64,000 nucleotides of DNA, taken from contig OY744519.1 in the NCBI GenBank assembly GCA_963556195.1, forward strand, positions 108,656,532 to 108,720,531. The letters are read 5' to 3'. Positions 52,074 to 62,800 of the stretch are shown here, piece by piece. The notes under the pieces are model-generated. The model was not told where the DNA came from and did not search any database. It saw only the letters and a program-made list of their open reading frames with translations. Origin of the DNA: Sepiola atlantica. Its lineage: Eukaryota > Mollusca > Cephalopoda > Sepiida > Sepiolidae. Numbering within the stretch: the first letter of the stretch is position 1; each line of letters opens with the position of its first letter. Made by a program: the position numbers and the translations under genes.

Positions 52074-54470
52074 TTATTTGAATGTACGCATGTTGCGTTC
52101 AGCTATCCATTGGAGGAGAGATGGTAGGGAGCCATGAATATGTCTAACCACATTGGACTCTAAAAACCTTTTGAATTCATCACTGGAGAAACAAGCGTTA
52201 TTGTCACTCACAACCAGCAGAGGTAAACCATGTGTTATAAAGATTACTCTCAACTTCTCGATGATGGCTGAAGCAGTAGATGCCTTCATTATGCAGACCT
52301 CCATTCATTTGGAGTAGGCATCCATCACGATCGAGAACATGTCTAAAAACTGGACCAGCATAGTCGATGTGAATCTTTTCTCAGGGCTGACTTGGGTATT
52401 CCCAACAATGAATATGAGCTCTGTTGGTATGTTTCCGATCAAGCAGACAGTTTTATAAGCCTCTTGGTGGTCTTCTCATAATCTCTATTCAGTTTTGGCC
52501 ACCGCACATACCAATACTTTCATTCTCACAATGCCTACATGAGTATGGTTTAATTGTTGCAGTATTTTTCCTCTCAACCTGGGGAGGGGTAACAATTCTG
52601 CTTACCGACAGTATCACATCATCTTCACAGGTCAATTCCTCCCGTTTATTGAAATAAGGCTTTAACTGCTCACTCCAACTGACATCATTCCACTGCAAAT
52701 TTGTATAACCGACTCAAGATTGGATGCTTCCTTATTTCTTCTCTCATAGGTTCTACTTTCACTGGAGCTTCCACAAGCTCCATCATACATACTTTATTAG
52801 TGGATTTAGAGATGTCTTCTTTCTGAGCCTCCATTGATGGATCCAGCTCGATATTGTAACTTGTAATTATAGACAGTCAAAAACACTGGACCCGGGCAGC
52901 TGCCATAGCTGGAATTGGTTTGTTCTTTGCAATTAGACCCAACAGCGGTTTATGATCAGTGAACATCATAAAGGTGTTCCCAACAAATACTGATGCAACC
53001 TCTTACATCATAAAGGTGTTCCCAACAAATACTGATGCAACCTCTTACATCATAAAGGTATTCCAAACAAATACTGATGCAACCTCTTACATCATAAAGG
53101 TGTTCCCAACAAATACTGATGCAACCTCTTACATCATAAAGGTGTTCCCAACAAATACTGATGCAACCTCTTACATCATAAAGGTGTTCCCAACAAATAC
53201 TGATGCAACCTCTTACATCATAAAGGTGTTCCCAACAAATACTGATGCAACCTCTTACATCATAAAGGTGTTCCCAACAAATACTGATGCAACCTCTTAC
53301 ATCATAAAGGTATTCCAAACAAATACTGATGCAACCTCTTACATCATAAAGGTGTTCCCAACAAATACTGATGCAACCTCTTACATCATAAAGGTGTTCC
53401 CAACAAATACTGATGCAACCTCTTACATCATAAAGGTATTCCAAACAAATACTGATGCAACCTCTTACATCATAAAGGTATTCCAAACAAATACCGATGC
53501 AACCTCTTACATCATAAAGGTGTTCCCAACAAATACTGATGCAACCTCTTACATCATAAAGGTGTTCCCAACAAATACTGATGCAACCTCTTACATCATA
53601 AAGGTGTTCCCAACAAATACTGATGCAACCTCTTACATCATAAAGGTGTTCCCAACAAATACCGATGCAACCTCTTATATCATAAAGGTGTTCCCAACAA
53701 ATACTGATGCAACCTCTTAACTGCAAAAACAAGAACTCGTCCTTGCTTTTCTATGTGTGCATAGTTCCATTCAACATCAAATAGTATTTGGGAAATCTAA
53801 CACTGGATTTTCACTCCCATCTTCCATCCTATGAACTAACATAGCTATCAGACCATAGGGAGAAGCATCTACTTACACAAGTGTGGACTTGAATTTGTCA
53901 AAATGAGTCAGAAGGGATGCTATACACAGCATTTTTCTGTCTCTTTAAAGGCTTTCTGTTGGCAGGCTTCCTACTTCCAAACTTTGTCCTCAGACTGTGC
54001 AGTGGCTCAAATAGTGTGGACAAATTTGGTAGATGATTATAAGAATAATTCACTGCCCTAAGAAGCTTTCAATTCTGTGACATTCCTGCATCTGTGGGCT
54101 CTTGTTATTGCAGTCACTTTCTCTGGTAGAGGAGCTGTGCCCTCTTTCTTAACTTTGAACCGTAGGTTATTTCCGCCAAAAAGAATTCGCACCTGCTTTT
54201 CTTCAATTTGATTCCAGCCTTGGTTAACATATAAAACACTCTTTCTAAGTTCATTAAGAAACTGTCATCATTGGGACCTGAATTTAAAATATCATCCACT
54301 CGTACCTTGCAGAAAGGAATATCTTTTAACCGTTTGTTCATTTCCTGTTGAAAAATTCCTGTAGCACTGTGCGCCCCGAACTAATCTTGTGGGTTTGTAC
54401 AGACCCCTATGTGTGTTTGCAGTCAATCATTCCTAGGTATCTTCATCCAATTCCAGCTGCTGATAAGTGT
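52074..54470 (-). pseudogene. Gypsy pol remnant with expanded RNase H region
   Basis: Minus strand, top down. Reverse transcriptase (54450-53990): FGAHSATGIFQQEMNKRLKD, the active site RVDDIL in 54114-54341, and KAGIKLKKSRCEFFLAEITY. Then the connection and RNase H (53990-52860), where FLQLRGCIS... and, in another frame, TDHKPLLGLIAKNK frame a tandem expansion (52964-53719). The linker (52698-52489) has SEQLKPYFNKREELTCEDD. Integrase 52304-52074 keeps the second Asp in VVSDNNACFSSDEFKRFLES and an AERNMRTFK end. Frameshifts and stops are many and no LTRs are seen. Confidence 0.85.
52964..53719. repeat. 18-copy 42-bp minisatellite inside Gypsy RNase H
   Basis: Exactly 756 bp = 18 x 42. The unit on the plus strand starts CATCATAAAGG. 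Two variants exist: GTGTTCCC (14 units) and GTATTCCA (units 3, 9, 12, 13). Single C/T changes mark units 13 and 17. Because 42 is a multiple of three and the unit lacks stops in one frame on each strand, both strands show frames of over 250 codons. These are artefacts of the array. The unit derives from the KRLHQYL...GNTFMM segment of RNase H. Confidence 0.97.
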
Positions 54471-55041
54471 GGCTTAAAAAAAATCGAAAAAAAATAGATT
54501 CTATATCATAAAATGTAAACTTTAAGCTTTATGAAGTAGAACATTTTTTTTTCTGATTCTCACTTTTTCGTAAAGGGAGTTACAGAGACTCTCGAAAAAC
54601 AAAGCTCACACTAGGTATCCCAAACCAAAATTTTATTTTCATTTTTATTATATCTAAAAAAAAAAAAAATGATGTGCTCACATAGATCTTTTCAAAACAT
54701 AAACAAAGTGAAGTGTTGTAAGTTCGGCTTGTGAGACTGAAATAAAAGGCAAAAAAAAAAGAAAGGGCAAAGAAATAAATGTGTGGTTTCAATCAGTGCT
54801 GGAGTTAAACTGATTAGTTTTCACCGGACGCTCTTTATTATTTCCGGTATCTCTTAATGCGCATGTCCAGTAGTCTCTTAACTTCCGATATCAAAGAGAG
54901 GCAAAACATGACGACATTAAACCTCTCCTCTCTTTAATTAAAAGTTAAACGTATTGAGTCCATGTGTGTGTTATGTAGTGTACTTATAGAATAAGCCTTT
55001 TCTTTTTTGACAATTTATTTATAGATTATTTATTAGTATAA
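54471..55041. other. noncoding stretch
   Basis: No gene or repeat terminus seen. Confidence 0.5.
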
Positions 55042-55260
55042 CTTTGGTTATTCGAACTACATTTCTCATCTTGAATGTTATCATCACAACGTTTCGGACG
55101 CTATAACCTCTGGCCTTCTTCAGGTGTATCTCTTCGAACTCAGAATTATTTCTGTCGAACTTGGGAATTTGGATGGAATTTCGAACGGAACCCTTTATTT
55201 AATACACGGGGGTAGCATACACTTGTTCCGTCAGCCATGACTGAGAGAAGTTTTCAGTAA
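55042..55260 (-). repeat. Penelope-like terminal repeat, copy C, at the satellite edge
   Basis: Minus-strand match of 239-363 and 779-906, with CTGAAGA and CGAAAC boxes (about 55125 to 55095). The match to copy A goes on through CCCTTTATTTAAT and AGCCATGAC to about 55255. The satellite begins within 10 bp. Confidence 0.6.
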
Positions 55261-55263
55261 TTC

Positions 55264-56695
55264 GCAACCAACCTGGTCAGAAATAGAGAAGTGCAAAGCT
55301 GCAATGTTTCTCCTTGTTCCACCTCAAAGAAATTGCACTCAACGATGTGTGAATGCCATCGACAGACTGAATACAAGATACAACTGCATTTGTACCTTTT
55401 CCATGCTTTGTATTCTTTAATATTTCTGCCAATGCTTAGGTAAAAGATGGACCGCCCAAGAAGACCTACCTGGTCAGGAATAGGGTAGGGCAGAGCTGCA
55501 ATGCTGCTGCCCTGTTCCACCTTCAGGAAATTGCATTCGATGATATGTAAATACAATCGGGGACTGAATAGAAAATATGACTGCATTTGGTGCATATTTG
55601 TACTTTCTTAATACTTTGTACTCTATTATATTTTTACAGATAATTATGTCAATAACGGACTGCTCAAGAACACAAACCTGGTTGAAATACGGTAGTGCAG
55701 GGCTGTAATACTGCTGCCCTATACCACTTCCAGGAAATTGCACCTAACGATGTGTGAATGCAATTGGGGGACTGAATAGAAGATATGACTGCATTTGTAC
55801 TTTCTTTATACTTTTTATTCTTTCATATTTCTGCAAATACTTCAATAATAGACCGCCCAAGAAGACCAACCTGGTCAGAAATAAGGTAGTGCAGGGCTGC
55901 AATGTCGCTTCCCTGTTCCACCTTCAGGAAATTGCATACAACGATGTATGAATGCCATCAGGGGACTGAATAGAAGATACAACTGTATTTGATGCATATT
56001 TGTACTTTCTTTATACCTTGTGCTCTATTATATTATTACAAATTTTTGCCAATGCTTAGGTCAACAATGGACCGCACAAAAAGACCAACCTGGCCGGGTA
56101 TAGGGTAGTGCAGAGCTGCAATGTTGCTGCCCTGTTCCACTTTCAGAAAATTGCATACAACGATGTATGAATACAATCAGGAACATAATAGAAGATTAAA
56201 CTGCATTTGGTGCATTTGTACTTTCTTTATACCTTGTGCTCTATTATATTATTACAAATACTTATGTCAATAACAGACGAGCTAAGAACACCAACCTGGT
56301 GGAAATAGGGTAGTGAAGGGCTGCAATGTTGCTGCCCTGTTCCACTTTAAGAAAATTGCATACAACGATGTATGAATACAATCAGGAACGTAATAGAAGA
56401 TTAAACTGCATTTGGTGCATTTGTACTTTCTTTATTATTTGTACTCTATTATATTATTACAAATACTTATGTCAATAACAGACGAGCTAAGAACACCAAC
56501 CTGGTAGAAATAGGGTAGTGCAGGGCTGCAATGTTACTGCCCTGTCTTACTTCCAGGAAATTTCAACTAACAATGTGTGATTGCAATCGGGGGCCCGAAC
56601 AGAAGATATGACTACATTTGGAGCATTTGTACTTTCTTTATACTAAGTACTCTTTCATATTTCTGCAGATGCTTAGGTCAATAACAGACCTTATT
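55264..56695. repeat. satellite array, divergent left block
   Basis: About seven units near 190-200 bp with many substitutions. Landmarks per unit: ACCAACCTGGT, GTAGTGCAGGGCTGCAATG, CCCTGTTCCAC, AAATTGCA, ACTGCATTTG, TTTGTACTTTCTTTAT. Units carry open frames by chance because the sequence is poor in stops in one frame. Confidence 0.9.
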
Positions 56696-56759
56696 TGACT
56701 TTCTGACGCCTTTCTCCTCCCACTCCTCTTTCTTTTTTTGTCGTCAGCGAGCGTTTTTG

Positions 56760-57207
56760 GGTTCGTCCCACACACACAGCATACCAGACGCTGCCTTTTT
56801 GAACAGCGCTGACAAGTGTCTGCATTTACGTCAGTTGGATGCTCTCCGTTACACCCCCCCTGATCTCATGATCACATATGTGGCAACCACGTGCAGGTCT
56901 TTTTGTCTGGTGCTTCTCCACGGTAATACGGCTGCGACTTCTTCCTCAAATAACTCGTTCGCAGCGAGAGCATCCGATGTATTTGTACAAGGCCTTGGAC
57001 TGTCTGGCCTTCTCCGCGGTGATGCGACCACAACTTCCTCCTCCAATGACTCGTCTGCAGAAGAATCACCCGATACATCTGTGCTAAGCATGGGGCTGTT
57101 TGCGCCGTTCATAGTGATCACTCGCGCACTCTGAGTGGACGAATCATTGTCACTCCACTTTCCGATGTAGTTGAGCCTATAACGGGTCGTAGGTCCCTTA
57201 CGTGCCA
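56760..57207 (-). pseudogene. Gypsy Pol terminal tail and purine-rich end
   Basis: Frame 56849-57208 has an acidic Ser/Glu-rich tail with DESLEEEVVVASPRRRPDSPR and, near its end, LPWRSTRQKDL, the closing basic motif of many Gypsy polyproteins. Downstream on this strand (56745-56700) is an A/G-rich run, AAAAAAAGAAAGAGGAGTGG, resembling a polypurine tract, but no LTR follows; satellite begins. Confidence 0.65.
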
Positions 57208-57363
57208 AGGCATCCCATCAATGAGGACATTCTGTGGGCTAATCACACCTGTAACGCGCCCAACTGCATAAGGGGATTTACACCGTCCATTCGGACTTCT
57301 CGTCCAAACACGATCTCCGACCTTGTAATACAAGTGTTGCTGTTCAGGCTCATCGGGGGACAC
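57118..57363 (-). CDS. Gypsy integrase C-terminal domain fused in frame to the LINE
   Basis: The last 81 codons of the frame 57118-58200 read PDEPEQQHLYYKVGDRVW, SPYAVGRVTGVISPQN and IDGMPWHVRDLRPV. This is the C-terminal domain of Gypsy integrases and resembles the domain at 22207-22413. It follows the LINE nuclease without a stop or shift. The join lies near KGIDM (about 57365-57395). The tail continues in another frame below. Confidence 0.85.
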   Translation of the reverse strand: MSPDEPEQQHLYYKVGDRVWTRSPNGRCKSPYAVGRVTGVISPQNVLIDGMPWHVRDLRPVIGSTTSESGVTMIRPLRVRE

Positions 57364-59898
57364 CATATCAATGCCCTTCAGTCTGACCGTTTCCACTGAA
57401 ATTGGTTGTAAGATGAAACGGTCAGTGAGCGAGCTGTATTTTCCGCGCTTCCTTGTTTCGGCGAGCAGAGCCGCCATGCCGGGCTTCACCGCGGATTCCG
57501 CAATCCTTGCTGGTGAAAAGGAGTCGGAACAAGTGGCGTCCCAGATTAGCGGCTTTCTGGCTCGGAAAGCAAACCCATACATCCCATCAGACCTGCGACT
57601 GTCGCCCCTGTCCAGGCCGACTGGTTCAAGGACTGATGTAAAACCTGCCGAGTCGAGACCTCGCCTGACTACGTCGTTAAAGGCAGAGTGGCGAGGCAGG
57701 CGGCCGGCTCTAAATCGACAAGAGAGAGGATGCAGGGCAAACTCGTCAACGACCTGACCACAGTGACACCAGTGTGGGTGGCACAAACGGAGTCCCAGCC
57801 GGTGCGAGACGGTGCTCCGGATAGTGTCATTGTCCAAGAGGGTTCCAAGTGTCGCTGAAAGGATGGCACTGAGCCAAGCACCGCTGTAAGGTGAAACTGA
57901 CGCTCTCAGGCAGGCAGCTCTATGCTGGTTACTGCTACGGACGAGTTCGACAAACACGGATTGAGATTGAATCTCGTCCCAGGACGACTGATGTATGAGA
58001 TCGGGTGGTTGCTGAAGGTTTGTCGACGTCCATGTTGACAAAGCGTCTGTCAAAAGATCTGAAGACGGGGATTCGAGATATGAGGAGAGAAGCGTGAGTC
58101 GAGGAAGCATATGCCGGCAGCGCAGTATTGGTTGCAGAGCGCAAACCAAGGCCACCGAACCAAAACGGCAAAGTGGCCTGGCGCCAACCGGTGTCGTCAA
58201 AATTTACATAACAAATTTCACTGGCCGAACGACGTAAAATTTTGTCGAAATTTTCCAGAAGTTTGACTTTGTTGTAACATGGAGCACTTCTCAGTGTGAA
58301 TAGAAGTCTGGGCATTGCAAAACAGTTTTGCAGCAGGAACAGTGCCGCATGAGCGTCGATCATGTTGAGGCGCTCTGCCATAGACTCTAGCTTTGTAGAC
58401 TTGTCTTGTAGGGATGCAGATACAATTTTAGAGCTGATAGACGACCCAAGAATTATTGTGTTGTCCCGTTCAGTTATTGAGACGGATCCCAGGGCGAGTC
58501 GTAGGCTATCTATTCCCCGTTGAAACTCCACGGTGGAACAGTTCAAGTTGATTATTTCAGCCAGAGCTGGGATGATCCGTTCAATGTTGTGGAGCACCGA
58601 ATCGATAGCCGCCTAAAGTGGCGGCATCAAGATACCAAATGTTGATCGGTGACGAGGAAGATTAGGCAATGTCGTCGACGGGCAGAGAAAAAAGGAGGGC
58701 GCCTAATGGGTCGCCTTTGTAGCTGAGTTGTTTCGCACAATAAGAGACTGGGTTCAGCATAAGCTGTGTGGGCAAGACGGTAGATGTTAGGGACCCGACG
58801 ATGGCATACGTTAAGAAAATGATCTATGCGCACCGTGTTGAAGGCACTTGTCATATCTAACTTAACTAGTATGGTGCCTTTCTTGCTGAAATTGAATGCT
58901 GCTCTGATGGCATGAGCCGCAGCCTCGCAGCCCATTGGGACACCGACACCCAGTTGAACTGGTTGAAATTCGGGCGATAGATGTTTTGACACCTCAAAAC
59001 ATACAACTTTGGAAGGGAGTCTGCGGAAGGTATTACCGACAGCTATCGGGCGTATCCCGCCGCATTTTTTTCGGAGAGCGGTCAAGTTAGAGGAGAAAAA
59101 GAGATCACGTGCAAACTTCGGAAGTTGGCCGTTAATCAATGAGTTGTAGAGACGAGTAATAGCAGAGCGAAGGCGAAGACCTGCTTCAGCTGTTAGGGGA
59201 GCTGTGAGGTCTTTCAAGTGACCGGGTCGGAGACAGTCAATGCCGCCGCTGCTGCTTGGTCGAAAAGACTTGAGTGTGGACATAACCTATTCTACCGAAA
59301 TGTCCTGGGTGTCAATCTCTTTAAAACTAGGAGGGGTGTCTGGGGCCGGTGGGTGTTTCAGTCGGAGAGCGACTAGTACTTCTTCCGATGGACGAACGAC
59401 CGTGTCGTCGGAGGTTATGATTCTTACGACAGCCGAAACATCGCTCTGTAGGAGTTTGGTGTTGACCGCTTCACGTATTCTCGAAGTGCCAGAGTTTTGA
59501 ATTGTAGACTCGGTATGTGTGGGCACAGATTGCAGGGAAAAGGCTTCAGTAAGGGAAACTTTTCTGACGAAATCAGCAATTCTATGTTTAATTCCGCTGG
59601 CGAGAGAATTGCTCTGTGGCGAGAGCTTCCACAGCAAACAGAAAGAGCTGAGCCCAAGAGATGTCGTCGTTGTTGTCTACAGCCCGATTGATGAAAAGGG
59701 GCGTCAGCTGCAGACATGCGAGCAGCTTTAGGAATTTTGATCAGAACGTTTTGTTGTCTACGCTTAGATGAGAGATACTTAGGGATACTTTCAGCGTCGA
59801 GAGAACCATGGAGGATCTCGGAAATTTTAATTGAATGAGGGGGACGTATATGAAGTTTGGAGCAGGAAGGACAGTGCCAGGTTGAAATTTCTTCTGAA
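57364..59898 (-). pseudogene. RLE-type LINE: reverse transcriptase and restriction-like endonuclease
   Basis: From 59890 down: a WHCPSC zinc half, KIPKAARMSAADA, then LKSFRPSSSGGIDCLRPGHL, KKCGGIRPIAVGNTFRRL, QLGVGVPMGCEAAAHAIRA and LVKLDMTSAFNTVRIDHF (58627-59283), RT motifs with the first catalytic Asp. The frame then shifts; GDPLGALLFSL leads to the second site, YLDA at 58623-58634, where Ala replaces an Asp. Next LRSAPCYNKVKLLENFDKIL and WFGGLGLRSATN. The C-terminal part (57364-58200) has a CCHC-like CHCGQVVDEFALHPLSC and a PD-(D/E)XK-like nuclease RRSDGMYG...LIWDATCSD. This order fits RLE-type LINEs of the R2 superclade; the exact clade is not fixed. Confidence 0.8.
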
Positions 59899-62800
59899 TG
59901 TAATAGAAGATTAAACTGAATTTGGTGCATTTGTACTTTCTTTATACTTTGTACTCTATTATATTTTTACAGATACTTATGTCAATAACAGACCAGCTAT
60001 GAACACCCACTTGGTGAAAATAGGGTTGTGCACAACTGCAATGTTTTTACCCTGTTCTACTTCCAGGAAATTGCAACTAACACTGTGAATGCAAGCGGGA
60101 GACTGAACAGAAGATATGACTGCATTTGGAGCATTTGTACTTTTTTTAATACTAAGTACTCTTTCATATTTCTGCAACCTGGTAAGAAATAGTGTAGTGC
60201 AGAGCTGCAATGTTGCTGCCTTGTGCCACTTCCAGAAAATAGCACTAAACAATGTGTTAATGCAATCATAAGACTGAAGAGAAGATACAAGTGCATTTGT
60301 ACTTTCTTTATACTTGGCATTCTTTCATATGTCTGTAGATATTTAGGTCAATAACAGACCGCTATGAAGACCAACCTCATCAGAAATAGTGTAGTGCAAG
60401 GTTGCAATGTTGCTGCCTTGCACTCAAGAAATGTGTAAATGTAATCAGGGGTCTGAACAGAAGATACAACTGCATTTGGTGCATTTGTACTTTATACTTT
60501 GTATTCTTTCATATGTCTGCAGATACTTTGGTCAATAATGAATTGAACAAAATAACAAACCTTGTCAGAAATATTGTTGTGCAATGTTTCTTCCCTGTTC
60601 CCCATCCAGTAAATTGCACTCAACGTTGTGTAAATTCAATTGGGGACTGAATAGAAGATACAACTGTATTTGATGCATATTTGTACTTTCTTTAAACTTT
60701 GTATTCTTTCATATTTTTACCAATGCTTAGGTAAACAATGGATCGCACAAAAAGACCAACCTGGTCGGATATAGGATGAATACAATCAGGAACGTAATAG
60801 AAGATTAAACTGAATTTGGTGCATTTGTACTTTCTTTATATTTTGTACTCTATTATATTTTTACAGATACTTATGTCAATAACGGACTGCCTAAGAACAC
60901 TAACTTGGTTGAAAAAGAGAAGTGCAGGGCTGCAATGTTGCTGCCCTGTTCCACTTCCAGGAAATTTAAACTAACAATGTGTGAATGCAATCGGAGGAAC
61001 TGAACAGAAGATATGACTGCATTTGTACTTTCTTGATACTTTGTATTCTTTCATATGCCTGCAGTACCTAGGTCAACAGACCGCCAAAAGAAACCGACCT
61101 GATTAGAAATAGAGTTGTGCAGAGCTGCAATGTTGCTGCCCTTTTCCCCCTCCAGTAAACTGCATTTAATATTGTGTGAATGCAATCTGAGGCTGAATAT
61201 AAAATACAAGTGCATTTGGTGCACATTTGTACTTTCTTTATACTTTGTATTCTTTCATATGCCTGCAGATACCTAGGTCAATAAAAGACCGCCAAAAGAA
61301 ACCGACCTGATAAGAAATAGAGTTGTGCAGAGCTGCAATGTTGCTGCCCTTTTCCCCCTCCAGTAAACTGCATTTAACGTTGTGTGAATGCAATCTGAGG
61401 CTGAATATTAAATACAAGTGCATTTGGTGCACATTTGTACTTTCTTTATATTTGGTATTTAATATGTCTGCAGATACTTATGGCAATAATGGACTGCACA
61501 AAAAGACCAACCTGGTTAGATATAGAGTAGTGCAGGACTGCAATGTTGCTTCCCTGTTCCACTTCCAGTGAATTGCATTCAACGTTGTGTGAATGCAATC
61601 AGGTACAAAATAGAAAATACGATTGCATGTAGTGCATTCGAAATTTCTTTATACTCAGTATTCTTTCATGTTTTGCCAATGCTTAGATCAACAATGGACC
61701 GCCTAAAAAGTTGAACTTGGTCGGGTATAGGGTAGTGCAGGGCTGCAATGTTGCTGCCCTGTTCCACTTTGAGAAAATTGCATACAACGATGTATGAATA
61801 CAATCAGGAACATAATAGAAGATTAAACTGCATTTGGTGCATTTGTACTTTCTTTATTATTTGTACTCTATTATATTATTACAAATACTTATGTCAATAA
61901 CAGACGAGCTAAGAACACCAACCTGGTGGAAATAGGGTAGTGCAGGGCTGCAATGTTGCTGCCCTGTTCCACTTTGAGAAAATTGCATACAACGATGTAT
62001 GAATACAATCAGGAACATAATAGAAGATTAAACTGCATTTGGTGCATTTGTACTTTCTTTATTATTTGTACTCTATTATATTATTACAAATACTTATGTC
62101 AATAACAGACGAGCTAAGAACACCAACCTGGTGGAAATAGGGTAGTGAAGGGCTGCAATGTTGCTGCCCTGTTCCACTTTAAGAAAATTGCATACAACGA
62201 TGTATGAATACAATCAGGAACGTAATAGAAGATTAAACTGCATTTGGTGCATTTGTACTTTCTTTATTATTTGTACTCTATTATATTATTACAAATACTT
62301 ATGTCAATAACAGACGAGCTAAGAACACCAACCTGGTGGAAATAGGGTAGTGAAGGGCTGCAATGTTGCTGCCCTGTTCCACTTTAAGAAAATTGCATAC
62401 AACGATGTATGAATACAATCAGGAACATAATAGAAGATTAAACTGCATTTGGTGCATTTGTACTTTCTTTATTATTTGTACTCTATTATATTATTACAAA
62501 TACTTATGTCAATAACAGACGAGCTAAGAACACCAACCTGGTGGAAATAGGGTAGTGCAGGGCTGCAATGTTGCTGCCCTGTTCCACTTTAAGAAAATTG
62601 CATACAACGATGTATGAATACAATCAGGAACGTAATAGAAGATTAAACTGCATTTGGTGCATTTGTACTTTCTTTATTATTTGTACTCTATTATATTATT
62701 ACAAATACTTATGTCAATAACAGACGAGCTAAGAACACCAACCTGGTGGAAATAGGGTAGTGCAGGGCTGCAATGTTGCTGCCCTATTCCACTTTAAGAA

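Larger units (their letters stand above)
56697..59898 (-). mobile_element. RLE-type LINE fused to a Gypsy 3' segment, inserted in the satellite
   Basis: A 3.2-kb block with higher GC content interrupts the satellite. Its 5' two thirds (59898-57395) are a LINE, its last 0.6 kb (57363-56760) a Gypsy integrase tail. No LTR or clear target duplication borders it. The satellite register is not continuous across it: left stops after CAATAACAGACC, right resumes at TAATAGAAG, about 100 bp further in the monomer. Confidence 0.8.

Noticed and set aside
52956..53732. Long repeat-protein reading frames on both strands (253 and 258 codons)
   Set aside because: They follow from a 42-bp unit with no stop in one frame per strand. 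The array lies inside a decayed Gypsy pol and the frames do not match its reading frame.
55754..55951. Repeated small proteins in satellite units
   Set aside because: Units of about 190 and 205 bp are not multiples of three, so frames do not persist between monomers.
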